Program-made: the position numbers and the translations under genes
The notes under the pieces: model-generated
Seen by the model: the letters and a program-made list of their open reading frames with translations, nothing else
Database searches by the model: none
What the model was told of the DNA's origin: nothing
Part shown: in pieces, positions 17,003 to 26,155 of the stretch
Layout: each line of letters opens with the position of its first letter
Position numbering within the stretch: position 1 is the first letter of the stretch
Source of the DNA: Rhizobium sp.
Lineage (GTDB): Bacteria; Pseudomonadota; Gammaproteobacteria; Burkholderiales; Thiobacillaceae
NCBI GenBank assembly: GCA_019459285.1
Contig: JAIBEL010000048.1
Coordinates: 92,923-156,922, forward strand
Direction of reading: 5' to 3'
Length of the DNA: 64,000 nucleotides

Positions 17003-18733
17003 TCAAGCAAACTCGGACAGCCGTCCATCCACGATCTGGTAGACACGGTCGGCCTCAACCAGGCTCATATCGTGAGACACGATAAGAATCGAAGTCTGGC
17101 CTCTCAAATCGTGTATCTCATGCATCACTGCGCGCGCCGTCGCTATGTCCAGCGCACTGGTCACTTCATCCAGGATCAATAATGCGGGTTCCCGGTAGAG
17201 CGCGCGAGCAATGCCCAGGCGCTGGCGCTGGCCACCGGACAAGCCAAGTCCACCTTCCCCGAGCCGAGTCTGCAAGCCATCCGGCAAGCTCTCTACGAAC
17301 TGCGCCAGGCAAGCACGTTCGACGGCTCGCTGCAGACGCACGGGATCGGGAGACTCTTCCAGTGCAATATTGAAGGCCATGCTATCATCAATCAGGGCGA
17401 TGGACTGCGGCACATAGCCCACGCGTGACGGGAAGTTCGTGCTGAGGAAGGGTGAAAATGCCATCCCGCCAAGGGTGAAAACGCCCGTGCTCGGTGGCTG
17501 TAGCCCGGCCAGCAAATCCAGAAGTGTGGATTTGCCTGCGCCCGAGGAGCCGACCACGGCAACGACTTCACCCTGACCGATACTGAGCGTGCAATCGCTG
17601 AGCACCTGCCTGTTTCCGTAGCTGAAGCATAAGCCTTCGGCACGGTATTCGCCGGGAAAATCCGCTGCCTGGGCCTGCCGCTGCTGAGGATAGCCGCCCA
17701 GGTCGCGCCGCATTTCCAGCAATGCTTCGACAAAAGGTAAAGAATAGCGAAACCCGCTATAGTTGGCTGCCAGTCTGGATAGTGCCGGCGCCGAACGACC
17801 TGCAATCAATCCCAGGGTGGCAATGGTCGGTGCCATCTGATTCAAATCCCCGCCCTTCTGGGCGAACCAGATTGCGCCCGCGACAACGGCGCAGAAAAAC
17901 ACAACTTCCACCGCCATGCGTTGCACCATGCTGATCACGGAATACTCGGCAGCACACCTGGCATGCGTGGTGGCCAGGTCGCGATTCCGCCGGATAAAGG
18001 CCTTTTCCAGGCCCATAATTTTAATATCGCGGATGGCGTTTGCCATTGCATAGACAAATCGGTGCCGACCTAGATCCAGTTCCTGGGTGCGGCGGCCCAG
18101 CAAGGCGACCTTACGCGACAACGGCCGGAAGACGCCCACGCCTAATATAACCAACAATATGGCCAAACCCAGCAACGCCAGCGGACTGGCCACGACTAAG
18201 CCAAACAGAACCAAACCGAGCAGCGCTAACTCATTAAACGCCGCCGCGATAAACTGAAATAATAAGGCGACATGCATCGCTTGGGACGACGATATCCCGC
18301 CGATCTTGACAGGGCTGTGTTCGAGGAACAATTGGTAACGGGATGTCAGCGCGCGCGTGATCAACTGGTCGCTGATCTTGCTGTTGATATCGGCCGCCAT
18401 GTTTGCCTGATAGTAAACGAGGCGGGTCGTGATCCAACTGCCCATCACGAAGACGGCCATCAGACCTACGCCCACTATCACAACCGCGTGCTGATGACTT
18501 TTAAATGGTATAGCCAGGACGCCGTTGCCTAACAGTGACTCGAACCGACGCTGAATATCCGGGTCTGTTACAAACTTGAGGAAGGGAAAAATCAACGCCA
18601 ACCCGAACAATTGGATCAGGGAAATCGCAAATCCAGACAGCAGCAAATTTATTATTCCACGCCAAGCCAATAGCTCCCGATACAAGTTCAGCAACGGACG
18701 CAATCGACGAATTATAGTTGTATAGGATGCCAC
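17003..18733 (-). CDS. ABC-type lipid-linked oligosaccharide flippase, PglK-like
   Basis: 576-residue half-transporter with membrane and ATPase domains fused. Residues 25-310 contain about six membrane helices. The nucleotide-binding domain has Walker A GSSGAGKS (395-402), the signature LSGGQRQRLGIARAL and Walker B LLILDEVTSALD. Length and layout are like Campylobacter PglK (about 564 aa), which flips undecaprenyl-linked oligosaccharide. No Wzx-like polytopic flippase is visible in the window, so this is the best candidate for glycan translocation. The start appears to be GTG at 18733, directly after an in-frame TAA and without a clear Shine-Dalgarno, so the true start may be a little downstream. 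Confidence 0.8.
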   Translation of the reverse strand: MASYTTIIRRLRPLLNLYRELLAWRGIINLLLSGFAISLIQLFGLALIFPFLKFVTDPDIQRRFESLLGNGVLAIPFKSHQHAVVIVGVGLMAVFVMGSWITTRLVYYQANMAADINSKISDQLITRALTSRYQLFLEHSPVKIGGISSSQAMHVALLFQFIAAAFNELALLGLVLFGLVVASPLALLGLAILLVILGVGVFRPLSRKVALLGRRTQELDLGRHRFVYAMANAIRDIKIMGLEKAFIRRNRDLATTHARCAAEYSVISMVQRMAVEVVFFCAVVAGAIWFAQKGGDLNQMAPTIATLGLIAGRSAPALSRLAANYSGFRYSLPFVEALLEMRRDLGGYPQQRQAQAADFPGEYRAEGLCFSYGNRQVLSDCTLSIGQGEVVAVVGSSGAGKSTLLDLLAGLQPPSTGVFTLGGMAFSPFLSTNFPSRVGYVPQSIALIDDSMAFNIALEESPDPVRLQRAVERACLAQFVESLPDGLQTRLGEGGLGLSGGQRQRLGIARALYREPALLILDEVTSALDIATARAVMHEIHDLRGQTSILIVSHDMSLVEADRVYQIVDGRLSEFA

Positions 18734-18793
18734 TTATATAAATATTTGATATTCGAGCAAAGGGTGGTTTTCCCTCGCCGTAATTATTACCGG

Positions 18794-19876
18794 TTACTTA
18801 CCGTGAAAGTAACCTATACGCGATGGCGCATAGATCGGAGAAAAAATCAGCCTGAATTTGTCGTTGACCACCTTCCCCTTATGGAAACACCGGGTGTCGC
18901 CAAGGATGACCGTACCGCGCTTGCCGCATATTGTCTTTCTCCCTTGATGGCAGTATTTGTCAATTTCATGGTCATCGATGCGTGCATAGTCACGGACGGT
19001 GAGCGGCTGTGGCTTTGAACCGGGCTTATGCGAGGCAGGTACGAATTCATGTGGCCCATTCTCGGCGCCCACATCCGTCAAATATACAAATACCTTCAGC
19101 CACCGCAAAGTATCGAGATCGTAGTGGAACAACTGTGCGACATTACCGCTTGCTTCCTTCGAAGGAAAACTGTACCAAAACTGAGCATCAATAGGCTGAA
19201 CAGCCGTATTCATGTGTCTGGATGCCAGATGCACCAACCAGGGATCGTTGGAAAAACTTCTCAACAATGAACTAGATTCCAGATCGGCAGTATTGGCATA
19301 CGCAATAACGCATTTGGGTGGTTTGAGCGGATCTATCTTCCTGTTATCCGTTTCTCGCTCGTCAGGGTCTATATTATACAATTTGTAATGTAGTTTTCCG
19401 GCCTCCGACAGGAGAGCATCGACCCAATGCTCACCAAGGCGCTCCGGGAGAACCGCATAGCCTTGCTCGTCGAGTTCCGCGAGAATCGCATCAGTATCCT
19501 TTGCGGATACTTCCCCGAAAAATTCTGACTTTATCGATTTTCCCATATCGGTGTAGCTGGCGAATAGTATCTTGTGCAGCAATTCCTGCATCAGTCCAGA
19601 GGAGTTTTCATAGGCCTTAATCAGGGAAAGATGCGACACTTGCGGCGTAACTCCGGTATTCCTGTATGAAACAATCCCTGCCAGAATCTGCGCCAGATCC
19701 CTTTTAGAAATCCTGTTGAGCAGGTTGTCCTCTAATAGATCAGCAAATTCGGTCGCCCAATCGAGTACTTCCTGCCGCCCGCTAGGGGATGTCTGCATCA
19801 TTTCGCAAAGCCGTCCGATCGCAACTGGGTTCTGCTTAATAAATCTGTTCCGCAGGGCAAACGATTTGCGGCGCAC
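18794..19876 (-). CDS. PhyH-like Fe(II)/2-oxoglutarate dioxygenase
   Basis: 360 residues, apparent GTG start. The C-terminal two-thirds is a phytanoyl-CoA dioxygenase fold: His251 and Asp253 in LFHYDLDTLRW, distal His332 in DTRCFHKGKVV, and Arg342 in FRLIFSPIY for 2-oxoglutarate binding, so the full facial triad is present. NGPHEFVPASH is the typical intervening strand. The N-terminal 120 residues are helical and not recognised. In glycan loci such enzymes may hydroxylate a sugar or acyl side group; that is inference. It sits in the AT-richer block with the methyltransferase and sulfotransferase. Confidence 0.75.
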   Translation of the reverse strand: MRRKSFALRNRFIKQNPVAIGRLCEMMQTSPSGRQEVLDWATEFADLLEDNLLNRISKRDLAQILAGIVSYRNTGVTPQVSHLSLIKAYENSSGLMQELLHKILFASYTDMGKSIKSEFFGEVSAKDTDAILAELDEQGYAVLPERLGEHWVDALLSEAGKLHYKLYNIDPDERETDNRKIDPLKPPKCVIAYANTADLESSSLLRSFSNDPWLVHLASRHMNTAVQPIDAQFWYSFPSKEASGNVAQLFHYDLDTLRWLKVFVYLTDVGAENGPHEFVPASHKPGSKPQPLTVRDYARIDDHEIDKYCHQGRKTICGKRGTVILGDTRCFHKGKVVNDKFRLIFSPIYAPSRIGYFHGK

Positions 19877-19900
19877 TCTATTCTCGTAGGGAAGCCATAA

Positions 19901-20500
19901 TCATGCCCCTTTCTTGAATATCATAGACTTATTGTGATTGCCTGAAATATCCGGGTCATTCAGGAAGACAGGCTTGAGGTTGACCATCTTTAAATACTCA
20001 TCGACTTCATTGACCGTATTGATGCGGTTCTTGGACGGGTCGTTCAACTGGCTTTTCGGGAGCCACTCCCAGCCGATGGCAAGATAGCCATTTGGCTTCA
20101 GGACACGCTTGGCTTCATCCAGTGCAAGCTGCGGATTACCCGAATATGCAACAACCCATCCCATGACAACGGCGTCGAATTCTGCATCTGCATACGCTAA
20201 CGCGTGGCAATCACCAAGATCAATGTATGGACTGTAAGAGAACAGATCCACTCCTTTGCTATGCACAAATCCAAGCGCTTTAGCTAAATGGATGTCGTCT
20301 TCAGTTCGCGGCCCTACGATGAGAACATTGGCTGAACTTTTCTCTTGGATAAGTGCCGCAAGCGGATAGAGAATAATCGCCATCCGGTTGCCACATCCAA
20401 ATGCCGCGTCGTGATGGAAAGCCGCAAGGTTGTACTCAATGACCTCCTGCTTAACTTCAGGGCTAAGGCTATTTAGTAACTTCATATCGCCTTTTCGCAT
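19901..20500 (-). CDS. SAM-dependent methyltransferase-like protein; 5' end disturbed by an 11-bp duplication
   Basis: The current open frame gives 199 residues from ATG 20500, or 194 from ATG 20485. VLIVGPRTEDDIHLAKAL replaces a classic glycine-rich motif I, FDAVVMGWVVAYSGNP is the post-I strand, and AKRVLKPNGYLAIGWEW is motif VI, so the fold is methyltransferase-like but the SAM loop is atypical. Upstream, an ATG at 20592 with a good Shine-Dalgarno (AGGA, 9 bases ahead) opens a 36-codon frame that does not continue into this one. An 11-bp tandem duplication lies between; deleting one copy joins the two frames into one protein of about 226 residues starting MKSIKNFLIQLLIIPKL. Translation today probably depends on an internal start. 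Confidence 0.6.
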   Translation of the reverse strand: MRKGDMKLLNSLSPEVKQEVIEYNLAAFHHDAAFGCGNRMAIILYPLAALIQEKSSANVLIVGPRTEDDIHLAKALGFVHSKGVDLFSYSPYIDLGDCHALAYADAEFDAVVMGWVVAYSGNPQLALDEAKRVLKPNGYLAIGWEWLPKSQLNDPSKNRINTVNEVDEYLKMVNLKPVFLNDPDISGNHNKSMIFKKGA

Positions 20501-20533
20501 TTTCCAGCGGAATTTGCCGAACTTAGTTTGCAG

Positions 20534-20553
20534 TTTCGGAATAATTTCGGAAT
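20534..20553. repeat. 11-bp-period tandem duplication at the 5' end of the methyltransferase gene
   Basis: TTTCGGAAT occurs at 20534-20542 and again at 20545-20553, a period of 11 bases with two variable bases between copies. Because 11 is not a multiple of three, the second copy shifts the reading frame between the upstream ATG (20592) and the methyltransferase body. Confidence 0.75.
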
Positions 20554-20643
20554 GATGAGCAGTTGGATGAGGAAGTTCTTAATGGATTTCATTCTTGCTT
20601 CCTAATGGCACAAAATGTCGGGCGACTAGGTGTTTTAAAGAGC

Positions 20644-22395
20644 TTACGCCTTGGAAATGGTTTCTTCTATCCGCAAACGAAACCGATCATCCTGAGCATC
20701 GCAGATCGAATTCATGATCGATCTGTAGGCATACGCGATCATTTTCCATTCTGAAACCGCGTCTCCCGGTGGGTGCATTGGGAACACCCCTATGTGGCTT
20801 TCTTTGTCATGGACGATCGCATAAGTTAGTTTGGCTGAGTTTCTCAACATACCTGGACGATTCTTTACTTCCGGGAAATATCCTTTGATGCCGAGGATGC
20901 GGCGCACCTCCCGGCCCAGTCTGTGAAGCGCACGTATGCTGCGCTGCGGACTCGGCCGGATCGGCCTGTAACCGTCCGAAATGTCTATGCTTGTTTCCGT
21001 GTTGAGGTAGTTCAGCCAGCGGTATGCGGCGACCACGCGGGAGAACCTCCATCCTTCAATAGCCGCATTCGCGATCTTAGCCACATAGTCATCGACGGAA
21101 ACCGGTTCGTCCTGCAAGGCGGTATCAAATGCGAAGACTTCATCTCCGACACCCAAGGCAGGTATGCCGAACAGCGCCCCTTCCAAACCGGCGGTCGAGG
21201 TGTTGTTCAGTAAAACATCTGTGATCTTAAATAGATCGTGTAGTGAAAGATTGTCTTCCGGCAGATTAATATGCAAGTTGGTAGGCTTATCGAGTCCTTC
21301 GAGAAATTTCAGGAATCGCAGTGCGTTCTGAGACGTCACCTGCTCACGCTTGTTTGGAAATTCGCGAGGGTGCACCCTGAAAATAATAACGTACTCGGGA
21401 TGCCCTTTCGCGAAATCGGCTAGCCACGACAGCCAAGCATATTGATCCTCAAAAATCGGGGTGGCCTCGTAGTATCCGATTCCTGCGAATGAAGCGGCTA
21501 AACGCTCGTCGTTTGAGCGCATCACTGCCAAAAGCACTTTCTGACCATCCTGTACGCCGAAGCGCTGAAGCAAGTCCGAGGACAAGCGCTTGTTACTCCT
21601 GATCGAATAGACCCAGGGTGAGGTTGCCTGCAGCAGCTCCCGAACATGTTCACTAACCATATCCACCTGCTCCGCGGAACACGGACTCGAGCGATATTGC
21701 TCGAGAACCGGTTGCCGATTGACCAGTACTGCAGCACCTATGCCTTTGTAGATGGTCATCTGCTGCAGCCGGCGCTTGTGATGCCGTCCCGCATGCAGTG
21801 CGAAATGGGAAATCGACATTTGATCCGCAATGGCAGACGCCACCCGGTTGACGCTATACAGAGAATTATATGTGACCAGCCGATCTGGCTTTTGCTGCTG
21901 CAAGATACGGCGCATGCCGTAATAAACCAACAATGCATTCTCGAACATGGCTAGATATTCTAGCCACAGGTCTTCGGGGATTTCAGCTGAAGACAGTTTG
22001 TGATTAAGCCAAAATTCATAGAGCGCAAAACGGGCTATCGGAATTGTATCAACCTCGTACTGCAGAAAGGATTGGCGGTCGAGCCCTTGCGCGGCCTTCC
22101 GCGATAGGGTGCGCTCCTCATCGTTAAGATAGTCGTCTATTTTCAGGATGGCGGAAAACCCGTATTCACGGACAATCGCGCTGCTATTACGCTGACACGT
22201 AGCACAGATCTTTCGTTTGCGAGCCCAATTATTCATTTCGACGTGAGACATGGCCAGGCAATGCTTGTGCAGTAGGCCGCCGCAAGTGATTACAGTCACA
22301 CTGTGACCGGCTTGCCTCAGGCTATCGGCCACCAATGCCTCTGGCAAGGCATGAGCTGTAAAGTAAGCGTGTGGGCTAAAAAATAAGACTTTCAT
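20644..22395 (-). CDS. Capsule polysaccharide-type glycosyltransferase/processing protein
   Basis: 583 residues from the ATG at 22395 (MKVLFFSPHAYFTAHALPEA); the alternative start four codons upstream is TTG. The N-terminal domain looks GT-B-like (LRQAGHSVTVITCGGLLHK) and carries a CATCQR cysteine pair. The central part has KVLLAVMRSNDERL, EYVIIFRVHPREFPN and a donor-site-like segment TDVLLNNTSTAGLEGALFGIPALGVG, reminiscent of KpsS/LipB capsule proteins and CDP-glycerol or Kdo transferases. A role in adding a lipid-proximal or capsule-type sugar is plausible but the exact family is uncertain. A 257-bp AT-rich gap with no clear gene separates it from the sulfotransferase; the operon may be re-initiated there. 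Confidence 0.6.
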   Translation of the reverse strand: MKVLFFSPHAYFTAHALPEALVADSLRQAGHSVTVITCGGLLHKHCLAMSHVEMNNWARKRKICATCQRNSSAIVREYGFSAILKIDDYLNDEERTLSRKAAQGLDRQSFLQYEVDTIPIARFALYEFWLNHKLSSAEIPEDLWLEYLAMFENALLVYYGMRRILQQQKPDRLVTYNSLYSVNRVASAIADQMSISHFALHAGRHHKRRLQQMTIYKGIGAAVLVNRQPVLEQYRSSPCSAEQVDMVSEHVRELLQATSPWVYSIRSNKRLSSDLLQRFGVQDGQKVLLAVMRSNDERLAASFAGIGYYEATPIFEDQYAWLSWLADFAKGHPEYVIIFRVHPREFPNKREQVTSQNALRFLKFLEGLDKPTNLHINLPEDNLSLHDLFKITDVLLNNTSTAGLEGALFGIPALGVGDEVFAFDTALQDEPVSVDDYVAKIANAAIEGWRFSRVVAAYRWLNYLNTETSIDISDGYRPIRPSPQRSIRALHRLGREVRRILGIKGYFPEVKNRPGMLRNSAKLTYAIVHDKESHIGVFPMHPPGDAVSEWKMIAYAYRSIMNSICDAQDDRFRLRIEETISKA

Positions 22396-22652
22396 CCGTG
22401 TCGGCAAAAAAAGGCTTAGAACCTAGAGGTCTGCCTTAAATATCTCGTAAATAATTTCTTGTTCTCGAAGAATTTGGCAGAAAGAAACGAGACAACAATG
22501 GCTAAAAAAAGCCGCGACAAAAGAGGCATCTGACAGATGTGAGAAGACCACATTGCCCCCAACATACTCTCAAATCAGGTGAAATTTGATTTCCGACCAT
22601 TTATTTAAAATGATCAACTATTCTGTGGTATTCGGATGACGCCGACATAGTC

Positions 22653-23555
22653 CTATTCCGAGCGTTCTGAATACTCAATAACTCTTTTTCGGAATTTATC
22701 GCTAATCAAGCCGATTATTCCGTCATCAAGTTTTTTTCCGGTCGCTTTGATCGTGTCAATGATGGATTCGGTTTTATCGCCGAACTCTACATCAAGAAAT
22801 TCTGCCAGCTGGTGCGCCACATTTAGCGGTGCCCGTACCAAATCCGTATATTTCAGTACGAATTTTCTTTCCGCAGCTGCCATGCCTTCGTTCATGCGGA
22901 TGTAGTAGTAGGCACATCGGTCTATTTCGTTCAGCTCTAGCCAAAGGGCTTCGTCACCCATCCTCACCCAGTATGGAATCTTCTCGAAACCATTCAGACG
23001 GAACGGCCACGGCAACTCGGAGTTTGGATGTCCAGGAGTAAATACGTGTTTCTCCAGCAGAGAATGGATGGTTTCCAAGGCGCCACGCACCATCATAATC
23101 ACAGACATACCTGGGTAACGAATCTGCAGTTCCGGAATATTGGACACTATATTAGGTATCTTGTAAGCGGCACGACTGTTCGCAGCGGCCTGACTCGCGG
23201 CCACCTTTGGCCATGAGCGCTTGAGACGATGCATGATCTCTTCCTCACTCTTGACGGCGAAAATCGAACTGTCGTCAGCCAGATTCGTGTTGATGGCACG
23301 GCCTGATACTGCATTTATCAGGAATTCTTCGTAGAGATAGGCTTGATAAAGAAAATCCCATTGCTGCCTGGGCAAGATATCCATTAGCGAAAATAGCGCA
23401 ATGAGGGCGGGAGGTTCAAACACATACTCGATAGAGGCAAAGCTGTGAATTAGTTTCCCGACAATGGTGGTACCGCTTCGCGCACTCCCAGAAATCAGGA
23501 TGGCCGAATTGGCACAATCACGGGTAACAGGGTGCAGTTCATACATGTTGGACAC
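22653..23555 (-). CDS. PAPS-dependent sulfotransferase
   Basis: 300 residues (GTG start at 23555, or ATG at 23546). The 5'-phosphosulfate loop SGSARSGTT lies at 22-30 near the N-terminus, as in Sulfotransfer family proteins. MSVIMMVRGALETIHSLLEKH resembles the 3'-phosphate-binding strand-helix (R...S), and KFVLKYTDLVRAPLNVAHQLAEFLDVEF matches the family's C-terminal part. It transfers sulfate from PAPS to a hydroxyl, here probably on a sugar residue of the surface glycan. It lies 39 bp after ptmA and is AT-richer than the leg block that precedes it. Confidence 0.8.
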   Translation of the reverse strand: MSNMYELHPVTRDCANSAILISGSARSGTTIVGKLIHSFASIEYVFEPPALIALFSLMDILPRQQWDFLYQAYLYEEFLINAVSGRAINTNLADDSSIFAVKSEEEIMHRLKRSWPKVAASQAAANSRAAYKIPNIVSNIPELQIRYPGMSVIMMVRGALETIHSLLEKHVFTPGHPNSELPWPFRLNGFEKIPYWVRMGDEALWLELNEIDRCAYYYIRMNEGMAAAERKFVLKYTDLVRAPLNVAHQLAEFLDVEFGDKTESIIDTIKATGKKLDDGIIGLISDKFRKRVIEYSERSE

Positions 23556-23594
23556 CGAGTATCCTTACCATACATACCAGTTCATAAACATTGA

Positions 23595-24395
23595 TTACCA
23601 GGCACTCCAGCCGCCATCAACCATGATGACTTGGCCTGTCACATAGGCCGACAGATCGCTAGCTAGGAAGGCAATCGCCCCCTTGAAATCCTCTTCCGTC
23701 GCCATCCGCTTGAGCGGCGTGCGCGCGACATAGCGCTCGACGAAAAAATCGGATTGGTTGCGAAACACGCCGCCTAGGTTGAGACAGTTAACCCGCACCG
23801 CCGGGGCCAGCGTGGTGGCCATCCAGCGGCTGAGCTGGACCAGGCCGCCCTTACTCATCGCATAGGCCGCGGGATTGCCCATCCCAGTATCGCCGTAGAG
23901 GGAATAGTCCGGCCCCAGCACGCCATAGATCGAGCCGATGTTAATAATGCGTCCGCGCGTTTGCCGCAACGGGGCGGCCATGATCTGGGCAAGATGGAAT
24001 CCACTGGTCAGATTAACCTCGATGCACCGGCGAATGACCTCGAGCCGCTGCTCCTCGAACGGGGCGACCCATCCCTCCAGCTTCTGCCTGGGATAAAACG
24101 CGGCGTTGTTGATCAGGATGTCTAGGCGCCCAAAGTGTTCCTCAATGAAGGCAGGCACCTTGCAGCGTTCGGCCTCGATCTCAAGATCGACATGCAGTGG
24201 GACGACCTTGGTGCCCCATTGCGTCTGCAGCTCCGAGGCTACTTCGTCGACATTGCTCTCCGCCAGATCGAGGAGGCAGAGATTGCACCCCAGCTCGGCC
24301 AGGCCGGCGGCGGCAGTGCGACCGATATGACCCGCGCCGCCTGTGATCAGGGCCAGTTGTCCTTTCAGGTTTCCGAGTTCGGCAAGCGTTCTCAT
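23595..24395 (-). CDS. ptmA: Short-chain dehydrogenase, PtmA-like
   Basis: 266-residue classical SDR. The cofactor motif TGGAGHIG spans 18-25, NNAA is at 96-99, and the catalytic triad is Ser155, Tyr178 and Lys182 (YAMSK), so it should be active. The last residues VTGQVIMVDGGWSAW are the usual SDR ending. Its position directly after a legF-type cytidylyltransferase and a Gfo/Idh gene matches Campylobacter ptmA in the legionaminic acid locus. The precise reaction of PtmA is not firmly settled; a role in precursor supply or modification of the nonulosonic acid is the usual view. Gap to legF is 15 bp. Confidence 0.75.
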   Translation of the reverse strand: MRTLAELGNLKGQLALITGGAGHIGRTAAAGLAELGCNLCLLDLAESNVDEVASELQTQWGTKVVPLHVDLEIEAERCKVPAFIEEHFGRLDILINNAAFYPRQKLEGWVAPFEEQRLEVIRRCIEVNLTSGFHLAQIMAAPLRQTRGRIINIGSIYGVLGPDYSLYGDTGMGNPAAYAMSKGGLVQLSRWMATTLAPAVRVNCLNLGGVFRNQSDFFVERYVARTPLKRMATEEDFKGAIAFLASDLSAYVTGQVIMVDGGWSAW

Positions 24396-24410
24396 GATCT
24401 AATCAGTGTC

Positions 24411-25130
24411 CTATCGAGTCAGGTGGATGCCGGGATATGCCTTGGCGATGCATTCGGCGACGAAAAAGTCATGTGGCGTATCGATGTCCAGGGCTCGCTC
24501 CACCGGCACCTCGCGCATCCTAACGTTGCCACACCAGATATTGGCGGCATCGAGGATGAACTGGGGTCGGGCAACGTAGGCGACGGTGGTGATGTCGTAG
24601 ACCTGCGGTGCATCCTGTCGCCGTACCAGTACCTTTTCCGGGGGGATAACGACGTGAACGTACCCCTTCTCATCCATGCTGACCATATTGAAATACGGAC
24701 TGCGCTCCGCGCGCCTGCCGGTGATGACAATGCTCGTCTCCAGGTCGGCTTCGAGCATTTCGACGCAGGTGGTGACATCGGTGACATTGCGGAAGGGTGA
24801 CGTGGCCGGCAGGCTGACGAACGTGTCAAAGGGTCCCGAGGCCTCCTGTACGAAACGGATGGCATGGCGCCAGGCTTCCCATTCGCTCGCTGTGTCCGTT
24901 GCCAGTTCGGCAGGACGGGTGAACGGCACCGAGGCGCCGAATTCGCGTGCGACAGCAGCGATTTCGACGCTGTCGGTGGACACAACCACGTCGTCGAAAC
25001 ACTGGCAGGTCAGGGCCGTCTCGATTGCATAGCCGATCAGCGGTTTGCCGGCCAGCGGCCGAATATTCTTGTTGGGGACGCCTTTCGACCCTCCCCTGGC
25101 GAAAACGAAGGCAACACGCCGACCCGTCAT
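24411..25130 (-). CDS. legF: CMP-legionaminic acid synthetase (acylneuraminate cytidylyltransferase)
   Basis: 239 residues. The N-terminus VAFVFARGGSKGVPNKNIRP is the CTP-binding loop of CMP-sialate synthetases. FVSLPATSPFRN (substrate contact) and the metal-site region ALDIDTPHDFFVAE are also present. The enzyme couples CTP with a nonulosonic acid to give the CMP-activated donor. Specificity for legionaminic acid rather than neuraminic acid is inferred from the legB, legC, ptmE, legG and legI homologues upstream. The start overlaps the Gfo/Idh stop by 4 bp, so the two are translationally coupled. Confidence 0.85.
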   Translation of the reverse strand: MTGRRVAFVFARGGSKGVPNKNIRPLAGKPLIGYAIETALTCQCFDDVVVSTDSVEIAAVAREFGASVPFTRPAELATDTASEWEAWRHAIRFVQEASGPFDTFVSLPATSPFRNVTDVTTCVEMLEADLETSIVITGRRAERSPYFNMVSMDEKGYVHVVIPPEKVLVRRQDAPQVYDITTVAYVARPQFILDAANIWCGNVRMREVPVERALDIDTPHDFFVAECIAKAYPGIHLTR

Positions 25131-26137
25131 GGACCACCCTCCCAGTCAATATCGATTCCCCGCCCGGATTGCATGGAAACCCGGGCGGCATCGACGACCT
25201 GGAGCACCTGCCGCCCCTCCAGTCCGCCGCATTGCGGGCGCTTACCTGTTTCGATGCAGTCGACGAAAGTGGTCAGCTGGTCGATGTACATGACATTTTT
25301 GTCGGTCAGGCGCGGGACATCGACCTGGTGCCATTGCCTGTCCTGTACATGGAACTGCTCCAGCCGGTCGGCAATGCAATCCCAGGCCAGTACGCCCTCG
25401 GTGCCGACGACGCGACATGTCCGGGTCGGGCTGCGTTGTAGCATGTCCAGATGGACACTGACGAGACGGCGCGGCCGCTCGTACTCCAAGAGCAGCTCCG
25501 CGAGGTCCTCCACATCCCATTCGAGGTCACTGAACTTTCCGCCGACCGCGGTCACCCGCGCCGGCAGGCCGAGTATCCAGAGCATGTAGTCGATGTCATG
25601 ACTCAGTTCAAGGAGCACGCCACCGCCCAGTGCGGCACGAGCGCTGACGCCATTTCGAAAATCGGAACCTGGGCGCCAGTCCGGCAGGTATTGGCCAACC
25701 TCCGCACGCGCGGAGAGGACCTCGCCAATCGCGCCAGCCCTGACCAGCTCGCGCATCCGTATCAGACTGGGCATGAAGCGGAGGTTGTACCCCACCATCA
25801 ATACGGCATGATGTTCATGGCAATGGCGAATCAGCTCGTCCACCCCGGAGGTGGATACCGAGAGGGGCTTCTCGACCAGCAGATGCACCCCCGCCCCGGC
25901 CAGGGCCATGGCAGCCTCTAGGTGGACGGAGGCCGGGCTGGCGATGATTGCCGCCTCGGGCGAGAACGCCAGCACCTCGTCCATCGACAGGCACAGCCAG
26001 TCCGTGCCAGCAGGTATGCTGTCCCCGGCGCTACCCTCCCGGCGCCAGACGGCGATTTCTGCGTCGGGGAAGGTCGCCCTAAGGTTTCGCAGATGGCGCT
26101 GGCCGATGCTGCCCAGGCTCATGATCACGAATCGCAT
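25127..26137 (-). CDS. ptmF: Gfo/Idh/MocA-family oxidoreductase, PtmF-like
   Basis: 336 residues. MRFVIMSLGSIGQRHLRNL gives the N-terminal Rossmann loop (GSIGQRH), and LLVEKPLS carries the EKP motif whose lysine is catalytic in the family. ELSHDIDYMLWILG holds the HD-x2-D active-site region. Homologues sit next to the cytidylyltransferase in Campylobacter legionaminic acid loci (ptmF). The reaction there is not securely defined; NAD(P)-linked oxidation or reduction of a sugar intermediate is expected. It ends in a 4-bp overlap with legF and starts 18 bp after the TylF-like gene. Confidence 0.75.
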   Translation of the reverse strand: MRFVIMSLGSIGQRHLRNLRATFPDAEIAVWRREGSAGDSIPAGTDWLCLSMDEVLAFSPEAAIIASPASVHLEAAMALAGAGVHLLVEKPLSVSTSGVDELIRHCHEHHAVLMVGYNLRFMPSLIRMRELVRAGAIGEVLSARAEVGQYLPDWRPGSDFRNGVSARAALGGGVLLELSHDIDYMLWILGLPARVTAVGGKFSDLEWDVEDLAELLLEYERPRRLVSVHLDMLQRSPTRTCRVVGTEGVLAWDCIADRLEQFHVQDRQWHQVDVPRLTDKNVMYIDQLTTFVDCIETGKRPQCGGLEGRQVLQVVDAARVSMQSGRGIDIDWEGGP

Positions 26138-26155
26138 GATGAGTAGGACGCCCGT

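Noticed and set aside
20534..20553. Start of a CRISPR or larger tandem array
   Set aside because: Only two copies of a 9-base unit with no spacers; it is a simple 11-bp duplication.
22396..22652. Terminator at the GGCT-A7-AGCC palindrome in the gap before the capsule-type gene
   Set aside because: The stem is only 4 bp around an A-run; too weak to call.
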